A stretch of DNA of 64,000 nucleotides from Heterocephalus glaber (lineage: Eukaryota; Chordata; Mammalia; Rodentia; Bathyergidae): positions 5,350,162 to 5,414,161 of the forward strand of contig NW_004624748.1 in assembly GCF_000247695.1 (NCBI RefSeq). The letters run 5' to 3'. Numbering within the stretch: position 1 is the stretch's first letter; the number at the start of each line of letters is the position of its first letter. This document shows positions 9,755-20,325 of this stretch, one piece after another. Under the pieces are notes generated by a model. The model worked only from the letters and a program-made list of their open reading frames with translations. It had not been told where the DNA came from and made no database searches. The position numbers were made by a program, and so were the translations under genes.

Positions 9755-10270
9755 TGTGAGAAATGGGAAAGGGGATGTTTCTAGAACCTCTGCAGTGAGT
9801 CCTAGTCTCCTGTGAGCCACAACAGCACAAGATGAATTAATAAATAAAGAAAGAGAGACTTAAGAGAAGAAGCTTAGCTTTGGGCCTGATCGGTGCTACT
9901 CTGGGCAGCAAAGATGAAAGACCCAGAGCTTGCCTCACCTTTATTCCATACTTTGGGAGTAACAGATGACTCACAGGGCAGCAGCAATAATACTAGAACA
10001 ATGAGGAATTTATGCAGATGAGGATCCTAGATCACAAAGAATTTATGTTGATTAGGAATTTGTTCCTCCCCAGGATGTCGTCAGCTGATGTAATCCTGCC
10101 CTGGAGCAATCCAGCATTGAGGGACCAATGAGGCTCTAGCTGTGATGGGAGGCAAAAATGGAGTTAGGTCTTGACATGCCTGACATAGCCAGTCTGTAGG
10201 CAGGAAAACTAGGCCTAATCATAATTGTGAAATGATTTTTCCCCAAAATTATGTAGAATTGCTCCTAGCA
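9755..10270 (-). mobile_element. Solo LTR (ERV, class II-like), copy 2
   Basis: 516 bp, same family as 493-946. On the minus strand it runs from TGCTAGGAGCAATTC to ...CATTTCTCACA (TG...CA). A poly(A) signal (GGAATAAAGGTGAGG) is followed by a short R/U5-like part. The flanks GATAGC and TACAGC could be a decayed 6-bp duplication. It is better preserved than copy 1 and longer by an internal segment. Confidence 0.75.
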
Positions 10271-10401
10271 TACAGCAATTTGAAATGCTGTGTGTGTAAG
10301 CCATTGATTCTACTTATTGTTCATATATTCTGTGCCTATAGTTAGACAAATAATTATAATCTTGGGAGTAGAAATACTGTATCAAAAAAAACCGGAATTC
10401 A

Positions 10402-10484
10402 GGGCCAGGGATTTAGTTCAGTGGCACTGCCTGCCTTGCAAGTGCAAGGTCCTGAGTTTGATCCCTGGCACGGCAAAAAAAAAC
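10402..10484 (+). mobile_element. ID-type SINE
   Basis: GGGCCAGGGATTTAGTTCAG ... GAGTTTGATCCCTGGCAC plus A-rich tail. Confidence 0.85.
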
Positions 10485-11458
10485 CAAAGACAATACAAAA
10501 CAAAAAAATAAATAAATGGAATTTTATGTTATTGTTAACCTTTTGCCCTCTTAAAATTATTGAATTCAAGTTTTGGAAGCCTTTGTCCTAAAAAGATATA
10601 TAATTTATTTGTAATTAAAGGTGGTTTTTGATATCAGGCTCTTAATCAGAAGTGAAACCAGTGGACTGTAATAAATTTAAGATAATGGCCATCTTAATTT
10701 GACCTTACCAAACTTTGTTTTTCACCACTAAAAACTGTGTTTAAACACACCATACCTTTTTTTTTGTGGTCGCACCATATTTTTTAAGGCATGTGATCTG
10801 CCAGAAGCCTAAAGACTGTTCTTATATAATGTATAAACTGTTTTATCTGCAGTCCCTTTGCTTTTGGGGGAATACTCCTTTCTTCATCCAATGGTTACAG
10901 TTAGAGCAACAATTTTGGACCCTGTGACCCTGTCCAACAAATGGCTGACTGGCCCAGTAGGCATCTGATTAAAGCAGGGCCACAATCTCTCTGTACAAAT
11001 TCTAGAACTAGAAGTGAGAAAGAACCCCAGTATCTAGCCAGGAAGTAAAGCTACCAGATGTAGTTTTTTCATCTATGGCCATGTTTCTTACCATGCGGAC
11101 TGAAGAGATAGAAAAAGGCAGCCTGCAGAAAAGATAGAGAAGAATGAAAAAAAATATATGGGGGGAGTGGAAATGACATCCCCTTCACACACTGATAGAA
11201 TTTAAGAAATGTACATTTAATTGTACTTAAGCATTTTTTAAGAGCACCTAATTCTGAGCTGGCCTGGGCTTGGGTTCTCTAAATCTTTCCCAATATCTGT
11301 AAGTGTAATTTGAATTTTAGTTTGCAACAAGAGTCCTTACTAAACGATCACCCCCCAAACCTGTTCTAATTTTGCTACTGAAATTCAGCATAAATGCCCT
11401 CACCCACACCTCGAGCTCCCTCTTCATACACAGATGTACCCCAGCAAGAATAGACAAA

Positions 11459-11545
11459 TCCAAGGGTTTGAGATGTAACTTAGTGCCTAGCACATACAAA
11501 GCTCTGTGTTGTATCCCAGAGCACCAAAAATAAAAAAGTAAAAAT
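11459..11545 (+). mobile_element. Older ID-type SINE
   Basis: GAGATGTAACTTAGTGCCTAG ... GTTGTATCCCAGAGCACC plus A-rich tail; it belongs to the other ID lineage (GTAGCTCAGTGGTAGAGC type). Confidence 0.6.
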
Positions 11546-11603
11546 AAAAAAGGGAAGTTCAGTACTTCAATGACTGCTATTTTCATTTGTTAAATTAAGG
11601 TAT

Positions 11604-11994
11604 TAATCAGCTTCCTGTTGCTATAATAGAATATATGAGTCTGGATCATTTATAAAGAAAAGAAGTGTATTTGGCTTATGATTCTGGAAGCTAGAATAAT
11701 GGAAACTAGAGAATAATGCCAGCATTTTTTTTAACTTTTGGTAAGGGCTTGGTCCTACTTTAATTCATAGCAGAAACCAGAAAGGAAGCAGCCACATTTG
11801 GAAGATAGAAAAGGGGGCAGAGCTACTGAGATGGCTAATCCATTTCCACAAGGAGAGCACTGGTCCATCCATGAGGGCTCTGCCCACATTACCCCAACAC
11901 CTCCTGCTAGGCCTCATCCCCCAGCACTGCTGACTTGACCAAGTCTCAGCATGAATTTTGATGGGGATAAACCATAGTCAAACCATAACAGGTA
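11604..11994 (+). mobile_element. Old mammalian interspersed repeat, class not assigned
   Basis: CAGCTTCCTGTTGCTATAATAGAATATATGAG ... ACCATAGTCAAACCATAACA matches a widespread mammalian repeat I know by sight (TCTGTTGCTATAACAGAATACCTGAG). I cannot name its class with certainty. Confidence 0.5.
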
Positions 11995-11999
11995 TAATT

Positions 12000-12660
12000 T
12001 ATAAACAGTAACATTTGCCTTTTTTAGTGCACAGTTCTATAATGTAGAGCAGTTCCAAATGCCACCCCCCCAAATTCTCCCAGATTTTCTTCCAACCTTT
12101 TCTACCTCAGGTTCTGGCAACCAGATCTGTTTTCCACCCCTCTATTTTTACCTTTGCAAAATTGTCGCATAAGAAGAACCATACAATATATAGTCTTTAC
12201 AGTCTGGCTTTTTTCAAGTAGCATGATGTACTGGAGATTCATCCATGTTGCTACCATGTATCAGGAGAGCATTCCTTTGTGCTGCTGAGTAGAGTCCATT
12301 GCATGGAGGGAGCACAGATCATTTATCCATGTCCCTTGGGAGGAATACGTGGCATATGTCCAGTTTTCTTCATTTACAAATAAACCACTGCAAGTGTGTA
12401 CACATTTTCATGTGTTTGTGAACGTAGACTTTTATTTCACATGGATAAATACCTAAGAGTAGGATTGTTGGGTGATGTCAACTTTTTGTTCTGTTTTTTA
12501 AATTTTAGCTATTCTAATAAATGTTGGTGTTATTTCATTGTTATTTTAATTTGCATTACCCTAATGACTGATAATATTGAGCATCTTTTCATGTGGTCAT
12601 TTGCCACCCTATTACTCCTTTTATGAAGTATTTATTCAGATCTTTTGTCTCCACTTTATT
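12000..12660 (-). mobile_element. Old L1 (L1M-type) 3' region, antisense
   Basis: Antisense landmarks are AGTGCACAGTTCTATAA, TTCTGGCAACCAGATCTG, AGTAGGATTGTTGGGT and TTTGCATTACCCTAATGACT then ATATTGAGCATCTTTTCATG. Confidence 0.8.
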
Positions 12661-12683
12661 TGCTGAATTTTGAGAACTCTCTC

Positions 12684-12688
<5 letters not shown>

Positions 12689-12722
<34 letters not shown>

Positions 12723-12723
12723 A
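12689..12723. repeat. (GT)n microsatellite
   Basis: About 17 GT units, one interrupted by AT. Confidence 0.95.
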
Positions 12724-12724
12724 G

Positions 12725-12882
12725 TTTGTTTGTTTTTGTTTTTTGAGATAGGATCTCACTATGTAGTTCGGGGCAGTCTTGAACTCACTATGTAGCCCAG
12801 GCTTGCCTGAAACTCACACTGATCCTCCTGCCTCAGCCTCCCACGTGCTGGGATTGCAGGTGTGCATCACCACACCCGACTT
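12725..12882 (-). mobile_element. B1 SINE, antisense
   Basis: TTTTGAGATAGGATCTCACTATG ... GTGCTGGGATTGCAGGTGTG, with the duplicated CTATGTAG segment typical of rodent B1. Confidence 0.9.
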
Positions 12883-14394
12883 TATATCTGTTTTGAATAC
12901 AAATAAATAGCTACAATTTTCAGGGTTTTCTCATCTCCCTTTTCCTCTCCCATATCTTGTCTATGTTACCTGTGAGGTTTGTACTTTGCCAACAGATACT
13001 CCTGATTGCTTCTCTCTTTCTCTTTTGACTTCAAGGGATTCTCCCTTAATCATTCATTTATTCAGCAAATATAGTAATTGTTGTGCATTTTATATTAGAG
13101 CTGACCTTTTTTGAATTGGCCAGCTAGCATGTGCTTCCTCAGGCTTAAGATCTGATTAGTTACTTTATATATAATCTTAGAATTGCTGGCTAATTTGAGG
13201 CATTTTGGTCATTTCTGGTTGTTGTCTTGTTATAACCAAAAGTATTTTGAAGATTTATTGTTTTTTCTTCTTTTTTCCTTTTTTTCTGGCTATCTCTGGG
13301 TCCAGAGCTTGAGATCTGGCAACTTAAAGCTTGCAGAAGACTGGTTATGAAATAGTTAAAGTTTCAGTTCAGTTACACTTAGTTTGAGGATTGGATAGAT
13401 TACATATAACACTGAGACAATCATTCACTATCTTGTACCTCTTTGAGTTTTTTCTAATTCTTTCCATTACAATCCTTTCCTCTACTTTGAGAAGTGCTCC
13501 ACAGTAGCAGAACTTGTTTTTATTATCCATAAGAGGTTTCTTTTGCCTCTGCATACATTTGCTAATGAACTAAAAGAATGTTTATCTCTGTGTAAAAGCT
13601 GGATAGGGCTCTGTGGAGTTTCTTTTCTGATATTCACTGGAATGCTGTATGGTAATGTTCTTGTGGCATTTTACTGGAAGGTATGAAAAACATGCTCCTT
13701 TGACATTTCAAAGAGGGTTAGTATTTATTCTGCAATATTGCACTGTAAAGTCTAAAAAGACTCGAACAGATAGATGGTTTCTTTCATTTTAAAACACATT
13801 TATATTTACAGCTATATATAGCTATATACAGCTATACCACTTTTAGACAACAAATACAGTCTTTCACATCTGTGTAAATGAAATTCATGTAATCCTTTAG
13901 GATTAATTTGCTCTCCTGTTACCTGTTCTTTCTGTTTCCTCTCCCCCAAATCTTTTCTTTGATTCCTTCTCCTTCATTTTTTCCTTCTCTCTCTCTTCTT
14001 TCTTTATTTCTAGCTCTCCATTTGTGCCCATGATAAAGTTCAAACAATGGATATCTATAGATTTTTCTTATATTTAATCAACACTAAAATTTCAGTGTTC
14101 CAACTTCTTATTTCTGCCACTTAGATATAGCATAATTTTAAAAACTTATCCTGGACACATTAATTGTTCCTAATTCTTTGTTATCACAGCTGTGTTAAAT
14201 TTGTGTCTGAAACTTTTTTCTTTTTGTATTTAGGATCATTTAGAAATATTTTATCAGGCTAGGTTTCTTAAAATGGGATTCTAGGGCACCAGTTGATTAG
14301 TGTTAGAATGCATGATATCCTCACAAAGCAAGTATGACAATTGACATCGAATTAAAAAATTGGTGGATGAAGAAAAATATCTTTTTTAAGATTT

Positions 14395-15725
14395 TTTTAA
14401 ACTTTGAAATAATTGTTGATTGATATCAGTTGTGAGAAATAATCAAAAGAAATCCCATGCAGCTTGCCCAATTTTCTCACTGGTAATATCTTGTGAAACT
14501 GTACAATAATACAACCAGGGTACTGACATTGATAAAGTCAAAATATAGAAAATTTCCATCACCACTGTCTCTCTTTGCGGGGGGGGGGGGGGCAGGGCAG
14601 GGTCTCATGAAATTCAGGCTGGCCTTGAACTCGCAGCCATCCTGACTCAGCCTCCTGAGTTGCTGGGAATGCAAGCATGTACAGTCACACCCAGCTAAGA
14701 TCTCTTTTCTTGCCCTGTTGTAGCCACATCCACTTCTCCTGATCTCATTACTACCCATTATTGAATTTTGGTAACCACTAGTCTCCATTTCTACAATTTT
14801 GTCATTTTAGGAATGCTATCTAGTATACCCATCCAGTGTATTATATACCTTTTGGAATTGGCTTTTTTCACTTGGCATAATTTCTCAAAATTCACCCAAA
14901 TTGTTGCGTTTATCTATAGTTTGTTCCTTTTTGTTGCTGAGTAGTAACCCTTCATTCTGGGTGTACCACAGTTTGTTTAACCATTTACCTGTGGAATTTC
15001 TGGGTTGTTTCTAGCTTTTGGCTATTACAAATAATGTTTTATGAACATGAATGGCCAGATTTTTGTACAGGCTTTCATTTCTCTGTGATAAAAGAGTGAA
15101 ATTGTCTTGATAGGGTAGTTGTATATTTAGTTTCTTAAGAAACTGCCAAATTGTTTTCCAAATTTACAATACTGTTTCACATTTCCACTGCAAAGTATGA
15201 GTGTGATTTTGCTTTCATTCTTGTCAGCATTTGGTGTTATCCCTATTTTTTTTATTCTAGACATTCTGATAGATTTGTAGTAATATCTCACTGTGGTTTC
15301 AGCTTGCATTTCCTGAAGGATATAGAGATTGAACATCTTTTATATGTTTATTGCTAACTGTATATCCTCTGGTGAAATGTCTTTTCAAGTCTTTCACTTA
15401 TTTTCTAATTGTTTTGCTTTTATGCTATTAAGTTTTGAGCATTTTTATGTACTCTAGATACTGGTTTTTTGTTGCATTTACACCTTGCAGCATCTTCTCC
15501 CAGTGTATAGCTTGTTTCTCCATCTTATTAATGGAATCTTTAGCAGAACAGAAGTTTTAGATTTTCATTCTAGTTAATCACATTTTAATTTTATTGATTA
15601 TGCTTTTAATGTCAAGGTTAAGAACATTTTATCCAGCCCTGCAGTCTAAAGATTTTCTCTTATTTTTTCTAGTTTTATGTTTAAAATCCAAGATCTATTC
15701 TAAATTAATTTTTATAAAGTGAATA
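14395..15725 (-). mobile_element. Old L1 (L1M-type) 3' region, antisense, split by a B1
   Basis: Landmarks are GGTAATATCTTGTGAAACTG, ATACAACCAGGGTACTGACA, CATTTCCTGAAGGATATAGA, GAACATCTTTTATATGTTTA and TTCTCCCAGTGTATAGCTTG. Confidence 0.8.
14578..14698 (-). mobile_element. B1 SINE, antisense, inside the old L1
   Basis: CAGGGTCTCATGAAATTCAG ... TCAGCCTCCTGAGTTGCTGG; a G14 run at 14579-14592 borders it. Confidence 0.85.
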
Positions 15726-15902
15726 ATATCCTTGCAAAATTTTTCTAATTTTTCTAATTTTTCTTTTTTTAATCAGTATTTTCTTCACATTTCATATAAC
15801 TAAAGGCTTTATAAATTGAGTAACTGAATAATCTTACCAGTCACTTTGGGTCTTAGTTTATGTCTTTAGTCTTTAAAAGTGCCAAATTAAAAGGTTATAA
15901 GC

Positions 15903-15987
15903 AGGCTGGGGATTTTGCTCAGTGGCACCATGCCTGTCTTGCAAGGACAAGGTTTGGAGTTTGATCCCTGGTACGGGGGAAAAAAAG
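15903..15987 (+). mobile_element. ID-type SINE
   Basis: GGCTGGGGATTTTGCTCAGTGG ... GAGTTTGATCCCTGGTAC plus A tail. Confidence 0.85.
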
Positions 15988-16166
15988 TTATGATTGGATC
16001 TTGTGTGTAAGGCCTTTAGTTTATGTATCTGGCAAAGAATAAGCACTCAGTAAAAGTTTACTTCTCTGACAGTGCTAGAGGTGGAGATGAAGCTAGTGGG
16101 AGAAGAGCAGATCCTGATCAATGTAGGCAATGGATATTGTTTTAATAGAGACAGAAGTACTTACCC

Positions 16167-16226
16167 CATCATGCATCAAATCTTAACATCATGCATTGAA
16201 TCTTAACATCATGCATTGAATCTTAA
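16167..16226. repeat. Three tandem 20-bp units
   Basis: Units CATCATGCAT(T/C)(G/A)AATCTTAA at 16167, 16187 and 16207; the last two are identical. Confidence 0.9.
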
Positions 16227-16844
16227 AGAACAGAGTTTGCTAGGAAAAGGAAGGAAAATATTTAGGATAAGCAGGAGAGTGTGAACAGAGAGAGGTACAG
16301 GGCCTGAAAGGCTGTGTATGAGTATATGTAATAGTACAATCATTTGATATGAACAGAGTTTGATGTAGGGTTTTGGAAGCAGTAGGTCTCTGATGAGCCT
16401 GGAGAGGTAGGCAAGAGCCAGTTCATGGAAGGCACTAGACTTTTTTCTAAGCCAAAAGGAGATGTTGAGGAGCTTAAAGGAGAGAATGGCATGGTCAGAT
16501 TTGCATTTCTTGCCATTCTGTGACGTGGAGAAAGAAACTAAGAACCTCTTTCACAGTTCAGTTGAAAGGCAAGGCCCAAACCAGGGCCATAATGATTAAG
16601 AATTCAATGTAATATTCTTGTCTTTATTTTCCATATACTAAACTTGGGTCTCCTCCAGAGCTTCTTTTAGAAAATCAGGCTAGATTCAGGTGTGGGATGT
16701 ATGAGAGGGGAGTTTTGTCCAAAGGACTCTTTTGTCTGGCTTAGGCAATAAAGACTAAATGGTCCCTTCTGTTTCTCTAGGCTACTTTTGATTTCTTATG
16801 ATCACCTCAGTCAGTATACCCAAATAATAGAAAATTTTTTTGTA

Positions 16845-16990
16845 GCTTTTTTGAGGTAGGATCTCACTATGTAGTCCAGGGTGGTCTTGAACTCACTATG
16901 TAGTCCAGGCTGGCCTCCAACTCGTGGTGATTCTTCTGCCTCAGCCTCCCAAGTTCTGGGATTATAGGCACACACCACCACTCCTGAATG
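16845..16990 (-). mobile_element. B1 SINE, antisense
   Basis: TTGAGGTAGGATCTCACTATG ... CACCACCACTCCTGA with the internal CTATGTAGTCCAGG duplication. Confidence 0.9.
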
Positions 16991-17459
16991 GAAAACTCAT
17001 ATTTTAAACTTACTTCTCACTTTTTAAAAATTAAGGCACCATGATGGAAGAGTAGTAAAGTGAAGTGGAAAAAATTACCAGCAAGCAGGTCTAAGAAAAA
17101 AAGAATTTGATTCTAACAGTTTAACAAAATTTTAATTTCATTTTCTTATCTATTTTCCTTCCTTATCTATGAAGGTTTAAAATTTTCATCTGGAATAAAG
17201 CTAAAAAGAAAAACATTAGAAAGAATTCAGTTCTGTCATATTTGCTACGATTTTATATCCTTCGGCTCCATTGTGTTTACTACTGTGAGAAATGGACTTC
17301 TGACTGGTCCGATTTCCCACATTACAAATCCTGTGGGAAGGAACTGCGTGCATTTTGTGGACTTTGTGTTTGAAAACATAGCTTATTAAAGATAAATGAA
17401 AAGAGTAAATTAATGTTTTAAAGGATGGTACTATCTTTATATATATGAGTATTTCACAC

Positions 17460-17505
17460 ACCATACAATTCATCCATTTAAAGTGTACAATTTAATGGTG
17501 ATTTG
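17460..17505 (-). mobile_element. Old L1 3'-end fragment touching the exon's splice region
   Basis: ACCATACAATTCATCCATTT followed by AAAGTGTACAATTTAATGGT is the antisense 3' end of L1M-type elements. It ends about 12 bp before the CAB39L exon. Confidence 0.65.
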
Positions 17506-17517
17506 TTTCTTTAACAG

Positions 17518-17636
17518 GGAAAAAAAGATGTAACCCAGATATTTAACAACATCCTGAGAAGACAGATAGGCACTCGGAGCCCTACTGTGGAGTATATTAG
17601 TGCTCATCCTCACATCCTATTTATGCTCCTCAAAGG
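17518..17636 (+). CDS. CAB39L: CAB39L (MO25-beta) coding exon, about residues 93-132 (first visible exon)
   Basis: The exon follows a TTTGTTTCTTTAACAG acceptor and is followed by the donor GTAGGT. It is 119 nt, starts in phase 0 and ends two bases into a Gly codon. The translation starts [20 protein letters not shown] and continues [22 protein letters not shown]25 proteins are cytoplasmic Armadillo-like helical-repeat scaffolds; they bind STRAD pseudokinases and switch on LKB1 and also STE20 kinases such as MST3/4, SPAK and OSR1. The stretch SAHPHILFM marks the CAB39L paralogue; the same region of CAB39 reads CTQQNILFM as I remember it. Counting back from the stop codon and assuming the usual 337 residues, about 92 N-terminal residues lie outside the window. 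An old L1 3'-end fragment ends only about a dozen bases before the exon. Confidence 0.95.
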
Positions 17637-17699
17637 GTAGGTGCCTGGCTTCCTTTCAAGTAGATTTGAGTTTAAAATAATTGTTGAAAGTACATAAGA

Positions 17700-17775
17700 T
17701 GGGATTGTGGCTGAGTGCTAGAGTGCTTATGTAGTGTGCACAAAGTTTTGGGTTGGATTCCTAATACCACACACA
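17700..17775 (+). mobile_element. Older ID-type SINE
   Basis: GGGATTGTGGCTGAGTGCTAGAG ... GGGTTGGATTCCTAATACC. Confidence 0.65.
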
Positions 17776-17896
17776 CAGAACATACAACATTAGCCTCGTT
17801 GGGAGTATGGTCACTTTGGAACTGCTGGATGGGTATCTACCATTCTTGAGATCAGCCCTCCAAGTCTGTATCTCTAAGAAAACTTAGGCTTCTTTT

Positions 17897-17982
17897 TTTT
17901 TTTTTTGGTACCAGAGATCGAACTCGGGTCCTTCTGCTTTCGAGGCAGGTGGTGGAACCACTGAGTTAAATCCCCGGCCCCC
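17897..17982 (-). mobile_element. ID-type SINE, antisense
   Basis: GGTACCAGAGATCGAACTCGG ... TGAGTTAAATCCCCGGCCC; 16-bp flanking duplication AA(C/T)TTAGGCTTCTTTT. Confidence 0.9.
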
Positions 17983-18193
17983 AATTTAGGCTTCTTTTAA
18001 AAAAAAACCTCTTGTTTTCACCTTTATAATTCTAAATGTTATATTCCATTTATTACCTCTTTTTCTTCCAGTTTTCTGCTATAATATTCAACTATATGTT
18101 CCAACTATAATATTGTTTGTGCCTCCCAGCATGTGGTATTCCTAGCTGTGCAGTTGCATGATACTGAGTCCTCTTATTACACACATGCACTGT

Positions 18194-18215
18194 ACACACA
18201 CACACACACACACAC
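18194..18215. repeat. (CA)n microsatellite
   Basis: Eleven AC units. Confidence 0.9.
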
Positions 18216-18525
18216 TCAAATAAGAGTACAAGAATGTTTTAGTAGCTAGCATCTGCCAAAGTGACATGCTTCTACATGAGGAGAGACTAAACATTACTGT
18301 GTATATGTGGGGCCATGGAGGAGCCAAAAAACTGAAGTGAAGTCGGATAATAGAATCCTTGATTATTATTTTTTATGTCTACTCATTTACAGGTGTTTCT
18401 TAGACATTTTTGAGATTACTCTAAATCTAAAGACTGGACATGTGGGTGCAGCAGTGGCTGGGATCACAAGACTGTTTTCTTCCCCTACTGTTATTTAATT
18501 CCATCATGTCAAATCAGCATGGCTT

Positions 18526-18606
18526 TTTTTTTGGTACCAGTGATCGAACTCAGGTCCTTGCACTTGCGCAACAGGTGGCAAAACCACTGAGCTAAATTCC
18601 CAGCCC
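18526..18606 (-). mobile_element. ID-type SINE, antisense
   Basis: GGTACCAGTGATCGAACTCAGG ... CCACTGAGCTAAATTCCCAGCCC; the flanks repeat TGGCTTTT. Confidence 0.9.
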
Positions 18607-18976
18607 TTGGCTTTTTATTTTATAGTATTTATGTTTTCAGTTCTGCTGTTCCATACAATCTATCTCATCTGTGTGTTCCGTCCCTCTAGCATTCAATTGT
18701 ATTAACACATAGCACAGATTAAAAATCTGATATATCAACAAACAATACTTCTTTGCCTCTTCCTTCTCCATCCCTCAGTCCCACTGCCAGAAACAACCAC
18801 TTTCTTCTTTTGTGTTTATTCATTATTTTCTGTCATATATTTATCTCTGTATTCCAAATAATGAACTTATACTAACTTTTTGGTTTATCAAATTTAAACA
18901 ACATGTTTTTTAGCTTTTTTGCTGCCACTATTACTCTATTTCCTTCCCCTTGTCCTCCCAATATATTTTATCACTG

Positions 18977-19058
18977 ATATTTTTGGTACCAGGGATTGAA
19001 CTCGGGTCCTTGCACGTGTGCAGCAGGCGGCAAAACCACTGAGCTAAATCCCCAGCCC
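18977..19058 (-). mobile_element. ID-type SINE, antisense
   Basis: GGTACCAGGGATTGAACTCGG ... AATCCCCAGCCC; perfect 10-bp duplication TTTATCACTG at 18967-18976 and 19059-19068. Confidence 0.92.
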
Positions 19059-19639
19059 TTTATCACTGTTTTGAATCACATTTAGATTATTGTGACTATG
19101 CTGTTATCATTGTTGAGCGAAGAAGTATGCTATGATTACTTTGGATTTTGATGCAAAATAATGCTTCTACTGAGGAATCATGTCTTTCAGTTCTGGAAAA
19201 AGAAATATATTGTCTATTAGTTAGAGTATACTAAATTTCTATAATAAATAGACCCCAAAATGGAGTGGTCCCATCACAAGATAAGTATATTTTTCACATG
19301 GCAGTAGCAGGCAGATGGTCTAGGTCAGCAAGACGTTTTGCCATTATCAACATGTGCTGTCTAAAATCACTTTGTTCACTGCTGTTTCAGCCCATAGGAA
19401 CATGAAAATATGTAAGAGAATTTATGTGTTTCAAGAATACAAGAATTCTAGTGTGGCTAGAGGTCAGGAAGAGTCAAAGGGAAAACTCATATTATGAAGG
19501 GAAGGAGTATAAAGCTGGAAAGACAAGACCAGATGTGGAAGAGCCTTCCACACCCTACCAAGGAGTTTATATGTCATTCTATAGGCAACCTAGAGTCACC
19601 CAGGAATGAGTTCTGGTGGTGGTGTGGAAAATGCTTTAA

Positions 19640-19720
19640 CAGTGTTGGCAAGCCTATGGCACCTATGCCACAGCTGGCTGTTTGTTATCACTGAAAGCTC
19701 TAACGGATTCACCATCACTG
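19640..19720 (+). mobile_element. hAT-type MITE, copy 1
   Basis: An 81-bp unit with imperfect terminal inverted repeats (CAGTGTTGGCAA and the reverse of TTCACCATCACTG). It is homologous end to end with 26054-26133. Flanking duplication not recognisable. Confidence 0.6.
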
Positions 19721-19990
19721 ACTTAGAGGTTTGGGGGCCTGCAATTCTAGCTTGGAAGAGTCCAAGAAAGAGTGATGAGCATGGGAATGAAGAGAGTAGC
19801 TATTTTAAAGCATTTCAATTTTTTCTGATTAAAAAGTAGCATATATTTACTATTTAAAGAGTTAAACGTTTTAGAAATGTTTAATGTAAAAAGAGAGGGC
19901 ATCTCATAATCCCTCCCAACCAACCCACTGATAACAATTTGGTGACTACAGCTCTGGTTTTTCTTCTCTATTGTAATGATTATTTTTCTG

Positions 19991-20077
19991 CTGGTTTTTT
20001 TTTTTGTACCAGGGATCGAACTCAGGCCCTTGCACTTGTGAGGCAGGTGGCAGAACCACTGAGCTAAATCCCCAGCC
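19991..20077 (-). mobile_element. ID-type SINE, antisense
   Basis: GTACCAGGGATCGAACTCAGG ... AATCCCCAGCC; 11-bp duplication TTATTTTTCTG at 19980-19990 and 20078-20088. Confidence 0.92.
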
Positions 20078-20119
20078 TTATTTTTCTGTTTTTTAACTCA
20101 TTCCTTCATGTCCTGTTTT

Positions 20120-20325
20120 GTAGATACCACTTACTGAGTGCTTGCTCTGTGTCAGGTACGGCATCTAATGTCATGTGTGGATTAGGTATTATCCATCCTT
20201 AGCATTTTACAGATGAGGAAATTGAAACAGAGAGAGAGAGAGAGAGAGAGACAGAGAGGATATCGCTTAAAGTTAGACAGCTTAGAAGTAACAGAGCCAC
20301 ATTTTTCAATCCAAATCTGATACTA
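20120..20325 (-). mobile_element. MIR SINE, antisense, containing an (AG)n tract
   Basis: GAGTGCTTGCTCTGTGTCAGG ... ATTTTACAGATGAGGAAATTG ... AACAGAGCCACATTTTTCAATCC are MIR landmarks. (AG)n at 20229-20251 lies where the MIR has GGCACAGAGAGG. Confidence 0.8.

Larger units (their letters stand above)
1..17517 (+). other. CAB39L: Intron upstream of the first visible CAB39L exon (inferred)
   Basis: No exon for CAB39L residues 1-92 was found here, so the stretch is read as part of a long intron. Besides the repeats listed separately, the parts around 2640-3350, 5270-5480, 5590-6220, 6320-7990, 10490-11450, 12900-14390, 15990-16830 and 17000-17450 are AT-rich, with no gene, RNA or well-defined mobile element that I can recognise. 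Confidence 0.6.
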
